From the NCBI RefSeq assembly GCF_001411555.2, contig NC_049903.1:22845098-22909097 (forward strand): 64,000 nt of DNA, written 5' to 3'. The translations under genes were made by a program, and so were the position numbers. Origin of the DNA: Juglans regia (taxonomy: Eukaryota > Streptophyta > Magnoliopsida > Fagales > Juglandaceae). Under the pieces are notes generated by a model that did not search any database, had not been told where the DNA came from, and saw only the letters and a program-made list of their open reading frames with translations. Numbering within the stretch: the stretch's first letter is position 1; each line of letters begins with the position of its first letter. Below, one piece after another: positions 11,318 through 24,029 of the stretch.

Positions 11318-14300
11318 CTACAAGCTATAAGAATTCTCTTCGAACAAGTGAGGATACTTGACTCGCATCTCTTCCTCGAATTCCCATGATGCTTCATTGA
11401 TAGCATGATTGTTCCAAAATACTTCAACCAAAGAAATAGTTCGATTCCGCAACACTTGCTCTTTCTTGTCCAGAATCCGCAATGGTTCCTCGGTGTAGGT
11501 CAGGTCCTCTTGAATCTGCAAGGGTTCATGATCTATGATGTGAGTGGGGTCATGTATATACTTCCTCAACATGGACACATGGAACACATTATGCACTCCC
11601 GAGAACGCCGGTGGTAGAGCCACCCTGTACGCCACCGGTCCAATCCGATCAAGAATCTCAAACGGCCCAATGTATCTGGGACTCAACTTACCTTTCTTTC
11701 CGAATCTCATAACTCCTTTCATTGGTGAAATTCTCAAGAATACCTTATCTCCCATCGCAAACTCTAACTGACAGCGGCGTTTATCTGCGTAGCTCTTCTG
11801 TCGGCTTTGAGCTGCTTTCATTCTAGCCCGAATGATATCTATCTTTTCTGTGGTCTGCTGAATAATCTCTGGCCCTAGAAGTTTTCTTTCGCCTACTTCA
11901 TCCCAATACAAAGGAGACCTACATCTCCTGCCATACAAAACCTCATAAGGTGCCATCCCAATGCTAGCCTGGAAGCTATTGTTATATGCAAACTCAACCA
12001 ATGATAAATGTTGCATCCAAGATCCCTTGAAGTCCATCAAGCATGCCCTCAACATGTCTTCTAAAATCTGAATAGTTCTTTCTGATTGTCCATCTGTCTG
12101 AGGGTGAAAAGTAGTACTGAAACTTAACTGAGTACCCATTGCCTCTTGTAAGCTTCGCCAGAACTTAGAGGTAAAACGAGGATCTCTATCCGACACAATG
12201 GATACTGGCACTCCATGCAACCTCACTATCTCCCGCACATACAGTTCAACTAGCTTCTCTAGTTTATAAGAAACTTTAATGGGCACAAAATGGGCGGTCT
12301 TCGTTAAGCGATCCACGATCACCCATATAGCATCTTGCCCGCTTACGGTCCTTGGTAGACCTGTCACGAAATCCATGGAGATATGTTCCCATTTCCACTC
12401 TGGAATCTGAAGTGGCTGTAATAATCCTGCAGGTCTCTGGTGTTCCGCCTTCACTTGTTGGCAAGTCAGGCATTGTTCTACAAATTTAGCAATTTCTCTT
12501 TTCATGCCATTCCACCAAAAGGACTCTCTCAAATCCCGATACATCTTGGTACTCCCTGGGTGAACAGTGTACAAAGAACGGTGTGCCTCTTCAAGAATTA
12601 ACCTTTTTAGTTCATCATCAGCAGGTATGCATACTCTACCCCTAAACCTCAAAACTCCATCCTTGGAAATACAAAAATCAGGTTTGTCCCCGTTTCCGAT
12701 CCCTTCTATTAACTTCACCAACCCTGAGTCCACTTTCTGAGCAGCTTTGATTCTATCTATCAAATGAGGTTGAACCACTAAACTGGCCATGAAAGCATTT
12801 GTATCACTAGCAATGACTTCGATACCGGCTCTTTCTAAATCCATTAGCAACCTATGCTGAGTGGTAATAGCTGCAACTGTCGATCCCACTGACTTCCTAC
12901 TTAGAGCATCGGCTACAACATTAGCTTTGCCTGGGTGATAATTAATGGTGCAATCATAATCCTTGATCAACTCAAGCCACCTCCTTTGCCTCATGTTTAA
13001 TTCTTTTTGGGTAAAGAAATACTTCAAACTCTTGTGATTCGTATAAATTTCGCACTTTTCCCCATACAAGTAATGTCTCCAAAGCTTAAGTGCAAAAATA
13101 ACTGCCGCGAGTTCTAGATCATGAGTGGGATAATTCTGCTCATACACTTTCAATTGGCGTGAGGCATAAGCTATAACCTTCCCATGTTGCATCAGTACAC
13201 ACCCCAAACCAAGCCTAGAAGCATCGCTATAAACAACAAATCCGCCTCTAGCTGTGGGAACTGTTAACACTGGAGCTGTCACTAATCTCTGTTTCAACTC
13301 TTGGAAGCTTTCTTCACACTTTGCTGTCCATTCAAACTTATTATTTTTCCTGGTGAGTGCAGTGAGAGGAACTGCTATCTTGGAAAACCCATCAATGAAT
13401 CGACGGTAATACCCCGCCAATCCCAAGAAGCTTCTAACCTCATGAACATTCCTCGGTGCAGACCAATTAACCACTGCTTCCACTTTTCCTAGGTCTACTG
13501 AAATACCATCCTTCGAAACTACATGCCCCAGAAACGTGATTGAATCAAGCCAAAATTCACACTTCTTCAACTTAGCAAACAGCTGCTTGTCTCTGAGTGT
13601 CCCAAGTACCAACTTCAAATGTTCTTCATGCTCGATCTCGCTTTTGGAGTAAATTAGTATATCATCAATAAAGACAACCACAAACTTATCCAAAAACTCA
13701 TGGAACACCCTATTCATCAAGTCCATAAATACTGCTGGGGCGTTAGTCAAGCCAAAAGGCATGACCAAAAACTCATAATGGCCATAACGGGTCCTGAACG
13801 CCGTCTTAGCCACGTCTTCAGCTCTGATCTTCAACTGGTAACCCGATCGAAGATCAATCTTCGAAAATACTTGAGCACCCTGAAGCTGATCAAACAAATC
13901 TTCTATACGGGGTAGCGGGTACTTATTCTTTATGGTCACCCGATTAAGTTCCCTATAATCAATACACATTCTCATCGATCCATCCTTCTTCTTCACAAAA
14001 AGAACTGGAGCTCCCCAAGGTGAAACACTGGGCCTGATGAAACCCTTGTCTAACAAATCTTGCAACTGCTCTTTGAGTTCCGCTAATTCAGACGGCGCCA
14101 TGCGATAAGGTGCTTTCGAAAGGGGTGCCGTGCCTGGAATTAACTCAATAGCAAACTCTACCTCCCGCTCGGGTGGAAGTCCCGATAAATCTTCAGGGAA
14201 GACCTCTGGATAATCTCTCACAATAGGTATCTGTTCCAACTTCAACTCTTCTGTTGGTGCTTCAACCACGCGGGCTAGGAATCCCTGACAACCATCACGC

Positions 14301-15913
14301 AACAGTTTTCCTACCTGAATGGCAGAAATGATGGGGGGAGTCAACCTCACTTTCGACCCTGTGAACCGAAATTCACCTTCATTAGAGGGCCTGAACACTA
14401 CTTCCTTTTTAGCACAATCAATACTAGCGTGGTAGGAAGCCAGCCAATCCATACCCAAAATCACATCAAACCCAACCATGTGGAAAACTATTAAATCTGC
14501 TGGCATTAGTCTTCCCTCTATAGAAAGAGGACATCCAGGTAACATCTCACTACAGACTACAGACTTCCCTGTTGGGGTCGCAACCACTAACCTGTTCCTC
14601 AACCTTTCAGCATCTAAAGTGCAAAATTTAGAGTACGCCGTGGAAACAAAAGAATGTGTCGCTCCCGAGTCAAATAACACAACAGCATTGTTAGAAAACA
14701 AAGAAAGAGTACCTGTGATCACATTCAAACTCATCCATGAACCAAGAATATTCAAAGTCTTAACCAGAACCAATCAAAGAAAAGAAAATCATAGAAATTA
14801 TAAATCCTTAAAGCAAAACAAAAGAGTCGTACCAGTGATCACGTCATTCCTACCCTCAACCTCTCCAGGTGTCAGTGCAAAAACTCGAGCAGGCGCAGTA
14901 GGACGTTGATTGCTGCCCCGGGCTGATACTTCATTCCTCTGAGATGGCGGTATGAATGTCTGGTTGCTCCTATTTTGCATTGGGCAATCCCTGATGTAGT
15001 GTCCTGATTTGCCACAACGAAAACACAATCCCGCCCCTTTTCTGCACTCTCCGGAGTGCACTTGATTGCATGTCCTACACTGGTAGGGCTGTTGATTATT
15101 CTGAACCGGCCTTTTTCCTGAACTACTACCTTCACTCCTTCTTTTCCATGGTCCCTGGTCCATGCCAGACTGGTACCCAGTAGGAGTAGTCCTTTTCCTC
15201 TGTTCATGCAACACAGCACTTCTTTGAAGAGTTCTTTCAAAAACTGTTGCTTTGTTCACCAACTCTGAGAAGTTCCGAATCTGGAAACCCACCACACGCA
15301 CATACAGTTTCTCATTCAGTCCTTGCTCAAATTTGCGTGCCTTCTTTTCCTCATCGGGAATCAAATAAGTGGCAAAACGAGATAACTCAGTAAACCTAGC
15401 AGCATACTGATGTATCGTCATAGTTCCCTGAACCAAGGTGGCAAATTCCATAGCCTTGTCCTCACGGAAAGAGCTAGGGAAGAAGCGCTCCAGAAAAATC
15501 TGCTTGAAGTGCAGCCAACTGATTATCTCTGTCCCCTCTGCTTCTCTGATGGTCCTTTCAGAGATCCACCACCTCTTCGCTTCCCCAGTAAGCTTGAATG
15601 TGGCGTATGCCACCTTTTGCTCCTCAGTACAGGTTAGGACTCGCAAAATCTCCTCAATATCCTGAATCCAATCCTCCGCCAAAGTTGGATCGCCTCTCCC
15701 ATCAAATAAAGGAGGGTGCATTCGATTGAATTGCTCAACAGTACAACCCCCTTCATTGAAATTACGCTGGCGACCCGCGGGATTCTGCACAAGGTCATCA
15801 ATTAATTGATGTGCAGCTGCTCGTAAAACGTCGGAAGCACTCGGGTTTGCTTCCCTTTCGTTCTCGTTCGCATTCAGATCCGACATGCTTCGTTCTCTAC
15901 GACGAGGTGGCAT
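11318..15913 (-). CDS. Gag-Pol polyprotein of the Tekay element, with one candidate intron
   Basis: Model: join of 15913-14833 and 14712-11318 on the minus strand, 4,476 nt, 1,491 aa. The start is the ATG opening MPPRRRERS; an upstream extension of the frame has no gag similarity. Gag has a retrotransposon-gag domain (around residues 90-190, with [10 protein letters not shown]) and a CCHC knuckle ([14 protein letters not shown]). After the junction come an aspartic protease (DSGATHSF), RT with FIDD at the YxDD position, RNase H (YSDAS, then ALSRK), an integrase zinc finger ([11 protein letters not shown]...CLTCQQVK) and a catalytic core ([23 protein letters not shown]). The tail resembles the shortened chromodomain of Tekay elements ([19 protein letters not shown]). 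Gag and pol are in the same frame because the intervening 120 nt is a multiple of three. Unspliced RNA stops at 14798-14800, 11 codons beyond the border codon. No other lesion is seen. Confidence 0.9.
14713..14832 (-). other. Candidate spliceosomal intron between gag and pol
   Basis: On the minus strand the segment starts GTACGA, ends GATCACAG, is 120 nt long and U-rich, and contains an in-frame TAA. The border context occurs twice: GTGATCACTGGTAC at the donor and GTGATCACAGGTAC at the acceptor. Removing 14713-14832 restores the continuous reading ...[10 protein letters not shown]..., in phase with both halves. Ogre elements, another Ty3-gypsy group, are known to carry a gag-pol region intron. 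For this element splicing is inferred only from sequence. Confidence 0.7.
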
Positions 15914-16380
15914 CCTGACAAAATAACTTGAATTTTTAATCAACGCTTCAAAATAGAGTTTATAAGAACATAGAAAATTTAGTGGTATTTGTAAAAACAA
16001 AACGTATATATTATAATTCAAAACTATAAGAATACTCATAACTGAGAATAGAAAAGTACATATAACCGTAGTAATAGTCAATTTCCAAAAACTAATACTT
16101 AAACCCATTTAACTACTTCAGAAGGCTCCGTTATTAAACTAAACCTTAATCAACATGAACTTAGTTCATAGACCTCTGAAATACCACACCTCATGGCTAT
16201 TCCTAATGCCTGCGAATTCTAAGACTTTCCACATCAACAATATTCAATCCTATAGTTCGCTTTACTATCATAATAAATCTAAAAATGACTTCTTAATCAC
16301 TATCTATACTCTAAAATCTTTACCTCCTATGAACCCACAGAAATCTAAACCTCCAAGGTTTATAGTATGCAGAATTCAAA

Positions 16381-16396
16381 CCTGGCTCTGATACCA
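16381..16396 (-). other. Primer-binding site of the intact Tekay element
   Basis: Reads TGGTATCAGAGCCAGG on the minus strand, 2 bp from the 5' LTR; matches the initiator tRNA-Met primer site used by Tekay-type elements. Confidence 0.9.
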
Positions 16397-16398
16397 AA

Positions 16399-18855
16399 TG
16401 TAACGCCCCAAACCCGGGTGGCTTGGAGAATTACTACTGGTCCCTCATAAACATGTCTCCCAACACATCCAAAGAAAAATTCTCCAAAAACTTTATAAAT
16501 GAAATCAATCTAAAATCTTCTCAATAATCTCATTACAAACTCCACACAAACTTTAATGCAATAATAATAAATCAAAGGGGTCCATAACCTCCCGGTAATA
16601 GTAACATACCAAACTGAAAACACCATAGGTCCTACTAAACCCAAACATATAATTAAAACTCAAAGGCATTAAAAACTAAGAACATCAAGAGTCTTTATTC
16701 CAACTACATCTCCTCAGCTTAATCCATGTTCACCAATCTAATCCAGGTCCTCATTTGGACTCTCCACATCATCTGAAAAATATTATCATGATAGGGGGGT
16801 GAGTTATCACAACTCAGTAAGCAGAAAATCATATGCTAGCGTGCAAACATGAGCATTTATAAAGTAGAGTATGCAGAATAAAATATTTTCCAGAGTTATC
16901 ATGCAGAACAGAACATATTTTCAAAATAACAGAGCGATGGTTTTAAAACAAGTAAAACCCATGGTACTTTGGCATAACATAAACTGAGTATCATCATCAG
17001 ATCAAAACAGAGCATCAAACAGAGCAGAGACCATGTTTCACCCCCGTGGTAGGGTTGTGCTAACCCCGGTGGCCAAACCAGGCAGAGACAGAGGTGAAAT
17101 CTTTCCTTTATTCTTCTCGGAGCCCCGAGTGTGCACACAGGAAAGACCACAATAAAACCACTTTGTTTCCAAAGTGGGTGCACTCAGAGACAGAGAAGTT
17201 GGTACCAACCCAAACAGAGCAGAGCATAACAGAGCAGAGCACAGCAAAGCAGAGACAGAGTTAGATACGAAAACCAGTACACCATGCCAAAGGTTTTCAG
17301 GTGTTATATCAGAATAATACAGAGTATCAAAGCAGAATCAAACAGTTTACACACACTGAACACAAAAGCCAGAATATCTTTTCAAATAAATGCACAACGT
17401 TTCATATTCTCAATATCGCCCATTTTTCAGATTTCAGAAACCACATGACAGAATTTAGCTCATGTTTACACAATGCATGTCAGAACATATTTTTCTCTTT
17501 TTCACACAGATTTCATGAATAATGCAGAATAGTGACCGAGGTTGACCTTTGTTTTCACAAGTTCCCAACACAACACAAATTATGCAAGTTTTCATAAAAT
17601 CAACCTCAGTCTTATTAACTTGTATAAAACCCAGCATAGGAACCCCGCTAACCTGACTCCTGCAGCGTATTATCTAAACCTTGAAATTGACCTCTATCAA
17701 TCTCGTCGCCTATTCATAAAAAAAATATATAAACTAAGTGTTAAAAGAAAATAACACAACCTCCATCTAAATAATTAAAATTCACCATTCCAAACCATAT
17801 TATAGCAAAAAAATAGTTTACTAAGTCAACCAAGTAGTAATCTGGACAGCCCTAAATTCAATCCAAAATATCATATACTAATCTTAATATTTACTAAAAC
17901 ACCCTCCAAAGTCAATGCCCAACACCAATAATCAAGAATTCTAAGACCATTCTAAAACAAAGTGTTGGCTTACTCACTTAAAAGACCAAGAATTAGGAAT
18001 CACAAGCCACGGAAGTCCAAGAACTGACGAAATGCAAACTCAACTCACAGCAACAACAAACTGCAGAAATGAGGATAAAATCAAAATAAATTTGAAGAAG
18101 AACTGCATGAGTATGTTACGGCATTGAGAAAATCCAGCAAAAGTTCAATGCCTACCCGAAACACACCAACCCGAAATAATCCCACGCACAGCAACTAGAA
18201 ACTCACGGCCAAAACAGAAAACTGCAGAAAAAAGAAGATAAATCAAACCCAAAACTAAGAAGCAGAATTCGCACGGTTACAGAAGGAGAAACCAAAACTT
18301 GGATGAGAAAGAAACCCTTACCAATCGAAATGAAGGCTGGGAAAAATGATGCTCACTAATTCGTAGAGGGAGTACCGAAAAGCAAAAGGAGAGGAAGAGG
18401 AAGTGCAGTAATCGGTAACCCACTGAAACAGATGCAGCGCATGAGAGAAAGTCTAAGCCATGTGATTCAAAATCACGAAATCACCCAAAGCAAACAAGGA
18501 GAGATGATCGGCGAAAAATGATTTACCTGTTGGGGAGTCTGACTGCACAAGAGAAACCCAGAAAAACCAGAAGGAAAATAAACGAAACAGAAACCGCAAC
18601 AATGAGGAAATATTCGGAACCTCAAATCATTGCCAACAAATGGAAATGAAGAAGAAACCGAGAGAAAATAAGGAAACGTGGGAGAGAAGGAGAGGTCTGG
18701 ACGTGAGAAAGAAAAATAAAATCAGAAACTGAAAGAGAGAAAGAGGGAGAAAGAAACGGGAGGGAAAACAGAAAGGAAAACAAAACTTACCTAAACGATG
18801 CCGTTCAGACTAAACACGAAGGACCGGGCCACTGATGAAGAAACTGGGCCTTACA
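16399..18855 (-). repeat. 5' LTR of the intact Tekay element
   Basis: 2,457 bp. Nearly identical to 8799-11279 apart from about 14 substitutions and the missing 24 bp near 18820. It ends ccttaca at 18855, followed by TSD TCAAG. Confidence 0.95.
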
Positions 18856-19029
18856 TCAAGTGCTGCTATTCCTACAACTAGTAATTTTCATTCTCAGTTC
18901 TCATCCTCGCTTCGGTGTAGATCTTTTTCATTTGTATTAACATTGATGGATTTATTTATTTCGCTTGATTAATAGGAATGATAAAGCCAAATAAGGAAGA
19001 CCCATCTGCTCAAGATCTTCTGGTTCCGG

Positions 19030-19060
<31 letters not shown>

Positions 19061-19247
19061 GTTTTGATTGTTAAATCTGATACTCCAACCATGTCATGTT
19101 CATGATCAAGTATCTTTCAATTTACAGGATGCACCAGTCTTCTTTAAGGATGGGAATGATCATCAAGGGTTTGATTTTGAAACCGTTGACTACAAGCCTG
19201 CAGGACATAATACAGGCCATGAACCGAAAACCCCTGGAAGAGCTTAA

Positions 19248-21743
19248 TTAAAGACAAGTCGACCGAAATCCCTAAGATGTTTGTGAATACCAATAAACTT
19301 TGAAGGGGGGTTTGGATCTTGGACTTGGTTATCTTCTCTTGCTATTGATGAGTGTGCTTTCTATCTGTGTTCTTAAATTCGTGTTGCCTTCGATCTCCTT
19401 GAACTGGATCTTGAAAGTGTGGCTTGTTTGTGTATATAGTTTGTGACCTAACAGGTCTACCCTGTTTGTTTTCAAGAATTATTAATGTTATCTATGGTTT
19501 GGTTTCTATAATTTCTTCTCTTTGTTGTCTCTTTTTCTGTTATCTCCTTAGGTTCTCTTTACAATTCATACTTTATGTTCTGTGGATCGAGCATGGCCAC
19601 TGGACAAAAAGAAAAATCCTGTATAACTGAAATAGAAAATAATTCACATTACACAAAAAATTATATGGCTGAAGATAACTTAATCTAGGTCGAATCAGAT
19701 TTCTGGAAATTTTTGTCTTAAAAGTACTAGGATTTGTATCTTCCGACCTATTAAAGTGAACTAATATCACTCGGAATTTTTTTTCCCCTTCCGACTGACA
19801 ACACCAAAAAAGGCAAAAGAACAAATTAACCCTAGCGAGAGAAAAGGAGCTTCTTATCACTCGTATCCACGGAGAGATCAGTACGGCGTGTTAGCTTTAT
19901 CTCTCTCAGTCTAAAACTCGTGCTTGAACTATAGATCTCTCCGAGCACGTTCTCTCTGATTTTCCTTCGAATTCTGAGCTCCGATCGTGTTCTTACAAGC
20001 CGTTTCGTACGTACGCAGTTTCTGATCCGATCCATCTCCACAGTTCGATTACTTTTGTTTGAAAAAATCATTAATCCGTGCTTATAGCTTGGTAGCCATT
20101 CCTAATTAAGCAAGCAAGTGGCTGCACTTTTTCTGTTGTTTTTAGATCTTAATTTGGAAAACGTCGACAGGCGCGATGTTAGATCTTAATCTGGATGTGG
20201 TCTCGATCGACCAATTCCACTGAGAACTTGGTTCCGTTCGGGGACGTTAGAATCTTACACTCCCGTTGCCTAACCGCCGAAACCTAGGGTATACAAAAGG
20301 GAATGCCCATCCCTGACCAAAACTCAACCCAGCCGAAAGTTAGGCTTTGACAATATCTAGTGATCTCTTCTATGACGCTCAGAGGTTTTGTTTTTATATT
20401 CACATGCATTACTAATTCATTCAAGGTTATATGATTATCTTCTATATATAGGTTTTCAACACATACAACGTGTGTAAAACAAATAGCAAAGAAGAAAAGC
20501 CTAAAAAACACAGACATGATGAAAGAGAGTGAGGAGAAATCATAGAATAATTACAAACTATGCAAGGAATCCGTTAAATGCACTATAAGAAAATTGTTTA
20601 TTTGTAATTAATTATTTTCGGTGAAATGATCAACTGTGACAAGCAGTTTAGCAAGCAGGAAATTACGAATCGAAAAGAAGTTGAGATTTATGAAGCAATG
20701 AGAGAGAGCAACGTTATTGCAGTTTCATAACAAAACTTACAATATTGCATGCATTTCCAAGAAATAACAGAAACTTAATTGAATTGCAGTGTTTGTGCAA
20801 AAATATATAATCGCTGGGTATTTGACTTTAAATTTCACTAAAGTCTGGCTTATTATTTTGTCGACAAAACAAACTGAATTAAAAGGATCTAAAAATTATT
20901 TCCATTGTTCGATTAACAACATGAAGTCCTCATATATCATGTTGCATTTCTCAGTTTTTTTTTTTTTTTTTTCCTTTCTTTCTGTTTTTGTGCTTTTGTC
21001 AAAAGCATATATCACAATACCCAAACTTCAAAATGGAAGTCTTAGGTTGACAACCCCCCAAAAAAAAAAAACAATTTTAGAAGATAAAGGAAGGAATTCT
21101 TCGATCTGTTAGTGCATTTCACTCCTTTTCCTTCCCCATTTTTTGCTGATCAAAATCATGTACATAGGGCCGAGTTCAAACAATCATAGGGAAATAATCC
21201 TATAATTAAGGAATGAATTACTTCATTTTTCACCGATCCATATTCTCTTATATATATTGCCAAAAGATTATATATGCTTATTTAATTTCTGATGTTTCAA
21301 GGAAAAATAAAATTTCATTTTCCCTTTGCCCTATATTATCTTCATAGATCAGTAGTTCATGTAACTTGCGTGTGGCATAAAGAATACATGATGTTTCTCC
21401 TCTATATCTGCACCCACGAAGACCCGAAAATTAGTTAAGCGTTCCTGTTTGAAGTTTTTATTTCATTCGACATGATTGTATTATATATGTAATTTTTAAT
21501 AGAGTCGCATACAATAATTAAGATTTGTGAACACTGTCCAACAATTTCCATAATCGTCTCGCAATTGTAAGTTACATCAAATGGACAGAAGTTTGAAGTC
21601 AAATATTTGTAGCTTGATTGACATAACTTCAGCTTTTAAAATAGACGTATGGAGTTCGAAACGAACTCCCCACCCCAAATGTATAAAAAAAAAATGGACA
21701 GAAGTTTGAAATCTGTTTGAAACCTTTTGCATGCAGTCCATAT

Positions 21744-21782
<39 letters not shown>

Positions 21783-22584
21783 TGAACGACGATCTTTGAG
21801 ATACGGTATTACGGAATGTTCCGTTCTACGAAGCAAAAAGAGTTTGTTCCAATTATTGTCTCTGAAAATTAAATTTATTTAGAAGGTTGCCAAACCACAA
21901 ATCATCATAGTTACGTAAATATTTTTAGAATTTATTCCTCTCAATCATGCACCAAAAACCTATGATTTCGAGCATGTGCTGGTCTTAATTAATATACGAG
22001 CGACAGCTTGCAGGTGGACTCGCTGCCTTTTTTGGGAACAGTTCGTTCCTGTGTTTGAAGTTCTTGACGCACTAATGTTTGCTGGACTCCCACTCACCAA
22101 CCTACTGTTTGGGAGTGCAACCTAAATTATCAGCAGTACTACAAAAATTATAACCTTTTAAGTTAATTTACAAAATACTACTATTTTTTATCACATATAT
22201 CATGACAAGTGCACCGGCCTGGAACCTAAATTATCAGCAGTACTATTTCTCAAAGCTTCCGAACTTTATAAATTATAGAGCACCCCACTGTACTGAACTT
22301 GTGTATAAAACAGCACAAGAGCTTGTCTTTTGGGCGAATTATATATAGTACCAACAACGGATAAGAAGAACATAGAATCATTATATATGTATTTATCAAA
22401 ATAAAGATCGAAGATAATATTATTACAGCATATGTGGCTGGCCACCTGTATCTCTACGTGTCATTCAACCGACGGAGAGCATTTATATATAGCTGGGCAA
22501 AAGTCTCTACCCTCTAAGGAAGCAAACTATGCAAAATGTTTGGTATAATAACATATTTGCAATCGTTTTTGAAATAAAATAAAA
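19248..22584. other. 3' flank of the PSY-like gene and intergenic DNA without a supportable gene
   Basis: About 3.3 kb of AT-rich sequence. Short open frames show no recognisable domain, codon bias or splice structure. It includes a T-rich run near 20958-20980, an (AT)n tract at 21746-21780, and a short local duplication of 'cctaaattatcagcagtact' (about 22121 and 22226). The 3' UTR of the PSY-like gene must begin here, but no poly(A) signal stands out. Confidence 0.6.
21746..21780. repeat. (AT)n microsatellite
   Basis: Pure AT dinucleotide run of about 35 bp. Similar tracts lie at 27066-27100 and, shorter, at 23048-23070. Confidence 0.95.
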
Positions 22585-24029
22585 TAATTTATTTTTTTTC
22601 AAAACAATTAAATGATATTTACATATTTTATAATTGTACATAGAGAATTGTACAGAGTTGGTAATAATAAATGTCAAGTATAGATTAATGGATTTTTATA
22701 GGATAAATTCAATTGGCATTTGCAAGAAACCTGGCCGCCTGGTCCAATCCAATTAGGATGATCTTGATCAACATTAACTAATGGAGCATTAGGATTGGGC
22801 CATTTTAAGTTACGTGATTATCAATTTGTTAGTGCGGTACTAGCCGTAGGCCATATGTTGCTGCTACAATCATTCATCTTCTTTCTCGCCTCCTACTTTT
22901 TTGTTCCTCTAATTTTTGCTATTTTTCTTCTCTCCCCTACCCCTCCTTTTAGACCCTATTTAATTTCAATCTATGTAAGGATGAAGACATCAGGTCGTAA
23001 CATCATCGACTTGGGTCAAGTAATTCTTTAAATTATTGAACTTTATACATATATATATATATTTATATATAATATATTGAGAATTCGAAGCCCATGTCAA
23101 GACACGTTAGTAACTTCAATTTTTTTTTTTTTTAAATTTCATTTAAAGACTTTGTTTGAATTCTTAGATCATGTTTGGTTCGCTTGTTTTTAAGATTCCG
23201 TTTGAATTCAGATATGAGTTGAGATAGTTTTAGATGAGTTGAATAAAATATAATAAGAATATTATTTTTTAATATTATTATTTTTTTAAGATTTGGAAAA
23301 ATTAAATTATTTATTATATTTTATGTAGAAATTTTAAAAAATTATAATGATGAGATGAGTTGAGATGAATTTTCAATCTAAACAAAGACTAAAGATTTTA
23401 GATAAATATTTGATAAAACTTTTTAGAAGCATTATTTATTGAGTTATGTGAAACGAGAGAAAAATTTGAATAAGAATTTCCTATGTTTTGTATTGGAGAT
23501 TGTAAAAGTGGATGATAAAATTGAAAATTTATTTGACTATAACTTTTAGAAAGTTTTTTTTTTCTTGTAAAATTTATTTCTATTTTTGTGATTAGGTTAT
23601 CTTTTGAAGAAAAGTGTGTGTGTATGGTTTTTTGTTTTTTTGTCGATTTATAGATTTTGGAGAAGATTTTGAAAAATCCTGAAAAAAATGAGGAAACTAA
23701 TATGGCCTTAGGTTTCAAGCTAGTTTTCTATATTTTAATTTAGGCTTTTTACAGTGTCAATTTTCTTAAGGCATATTAATTAGGAATTTATGTTGGAAGT
23801 ATTACAAATTTGCCCCTGTTAAAGCAGACAATGACAATACTTCATGCGTCCCTTCCTGACATTTGACTTAACTTCCGTGGAAAGTGAAGACGATCAGCAC
23901 AATGGAGATCGTCTTTCAAATAGAAGCAATACATGTTGACTTTACCACCAGTAGAAACCGTACAAGGAAAACTAGTATTATACATTTAAAAAATACAGGG
24001 ATTGCGGGTGACTTTAAGGTTGTAATTTT
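22585..24029. repeat. Duplicated non-coding block, copy 1
   Basis: Aligns with 26571-29893 once two insertions in that copy are removed. Shared landmarks include 'cctggccgcctggtccaatcc' type sequence (22729 and 26756), 'gattgggccattttaagtta', an (AT)n tract, a MITE-like segment, 'gtattacaaatttgcccctg', and the end 'ttaaaaaatacaggg...ttaaggttgtaatt'. No coding potential is seen. Divergence is moderate, with small indels throughout. Confidence 0.85.
23167..23397. mobile_element. Tourist-like MITE (present in both block copies)
   Basis: Flanked by TTA on both sides (23164-23166, 23398-23400), with internal 'gatgagttgagatga' blocks like the better-defined MITEs at 29500-29715 and 53342-53561. 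The matching position in copy 2 (about 27188-27415) also has it, so it predates the block duplication. The terminal repeats are decayed. Confidence 0.5.

Larger units (their letters stand above)
8799..18855 (-). mobile_element. Intact Tekay/Del-type Ty3-gypsy retrotransposon (10,057 bp)
   Basis: TG...CA ends, TSD TCAAG at 8794-8798 and 18856-18860, LTRs of 2,481 bp (8799-11279) and 2,457 bp (16399-18855), initiator tRNA-Met PBS (16381-16396) and polypurine tract (11280-11290). Order on the minus strand: 5' LTR, PBS, about 470 bp leader, gag, intron-like segment, protease-RT-RNase H-integrase with a C-terminal chromodomain-like tail, polypurine tract, 3' LTR. The LTRs differ by roughly 14 substitutions by eye plus a 24-bp segment missing from the 5' LTR (near 18820), so insertion is recent on an evolutionary scale. 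The coding region is open, so the element may be autonomous. It disrupts the PSY-like gene. Confidence 0.95.
8722..19247 (+). pseudogene. PSY-like secreted peptide precursor, split by a retrotransposon in exon 1
   Basis: Removing the element and one TSD copy gives a clean three-exon gene: 8722-8798 joined to 18861-18880, 18976-19028 and 19128-19247. Introns of 95 and 99 bp have GT-AG ends; the coding length is 270 nt (89 aa). Residues 1 to about 26 form a hydrophobic signal peptide (core LFFLFLIAVSYLV). The middle is polar. The C-terminus carries acidic residues before D71-Y72, then N78, H81 and P83. This spacing (DY-x5-N-x2-H-x-P) matches the sulfated-tyrosine peptide PSY1; such peptides act outside the cell through leucine-rich-repeat receptor kinases. 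The insertion follows the second base of codon 26. As it stands the frame reads 16 foreign codons and stops at 8848-8850, leaving little more than a signal peptide. The element is antisense to the gene. The gene structure is firm; the PSY assignment rests on a short motif. Confidence 0.75.

Noticed and set aside
19832..20071. 79-codon minus-strand frame rich in Arg/Ser
   Set aside because: No start context, splice structure or recognisable domain; chance frame in intergenic DNA.
22795..23031. 78-codon frame with hydrophobic segments (and its partner at 26738-26980)
   Set aside because: The two copies of this block have frame-changing indels relative to each other, so no shared protein is conserved.
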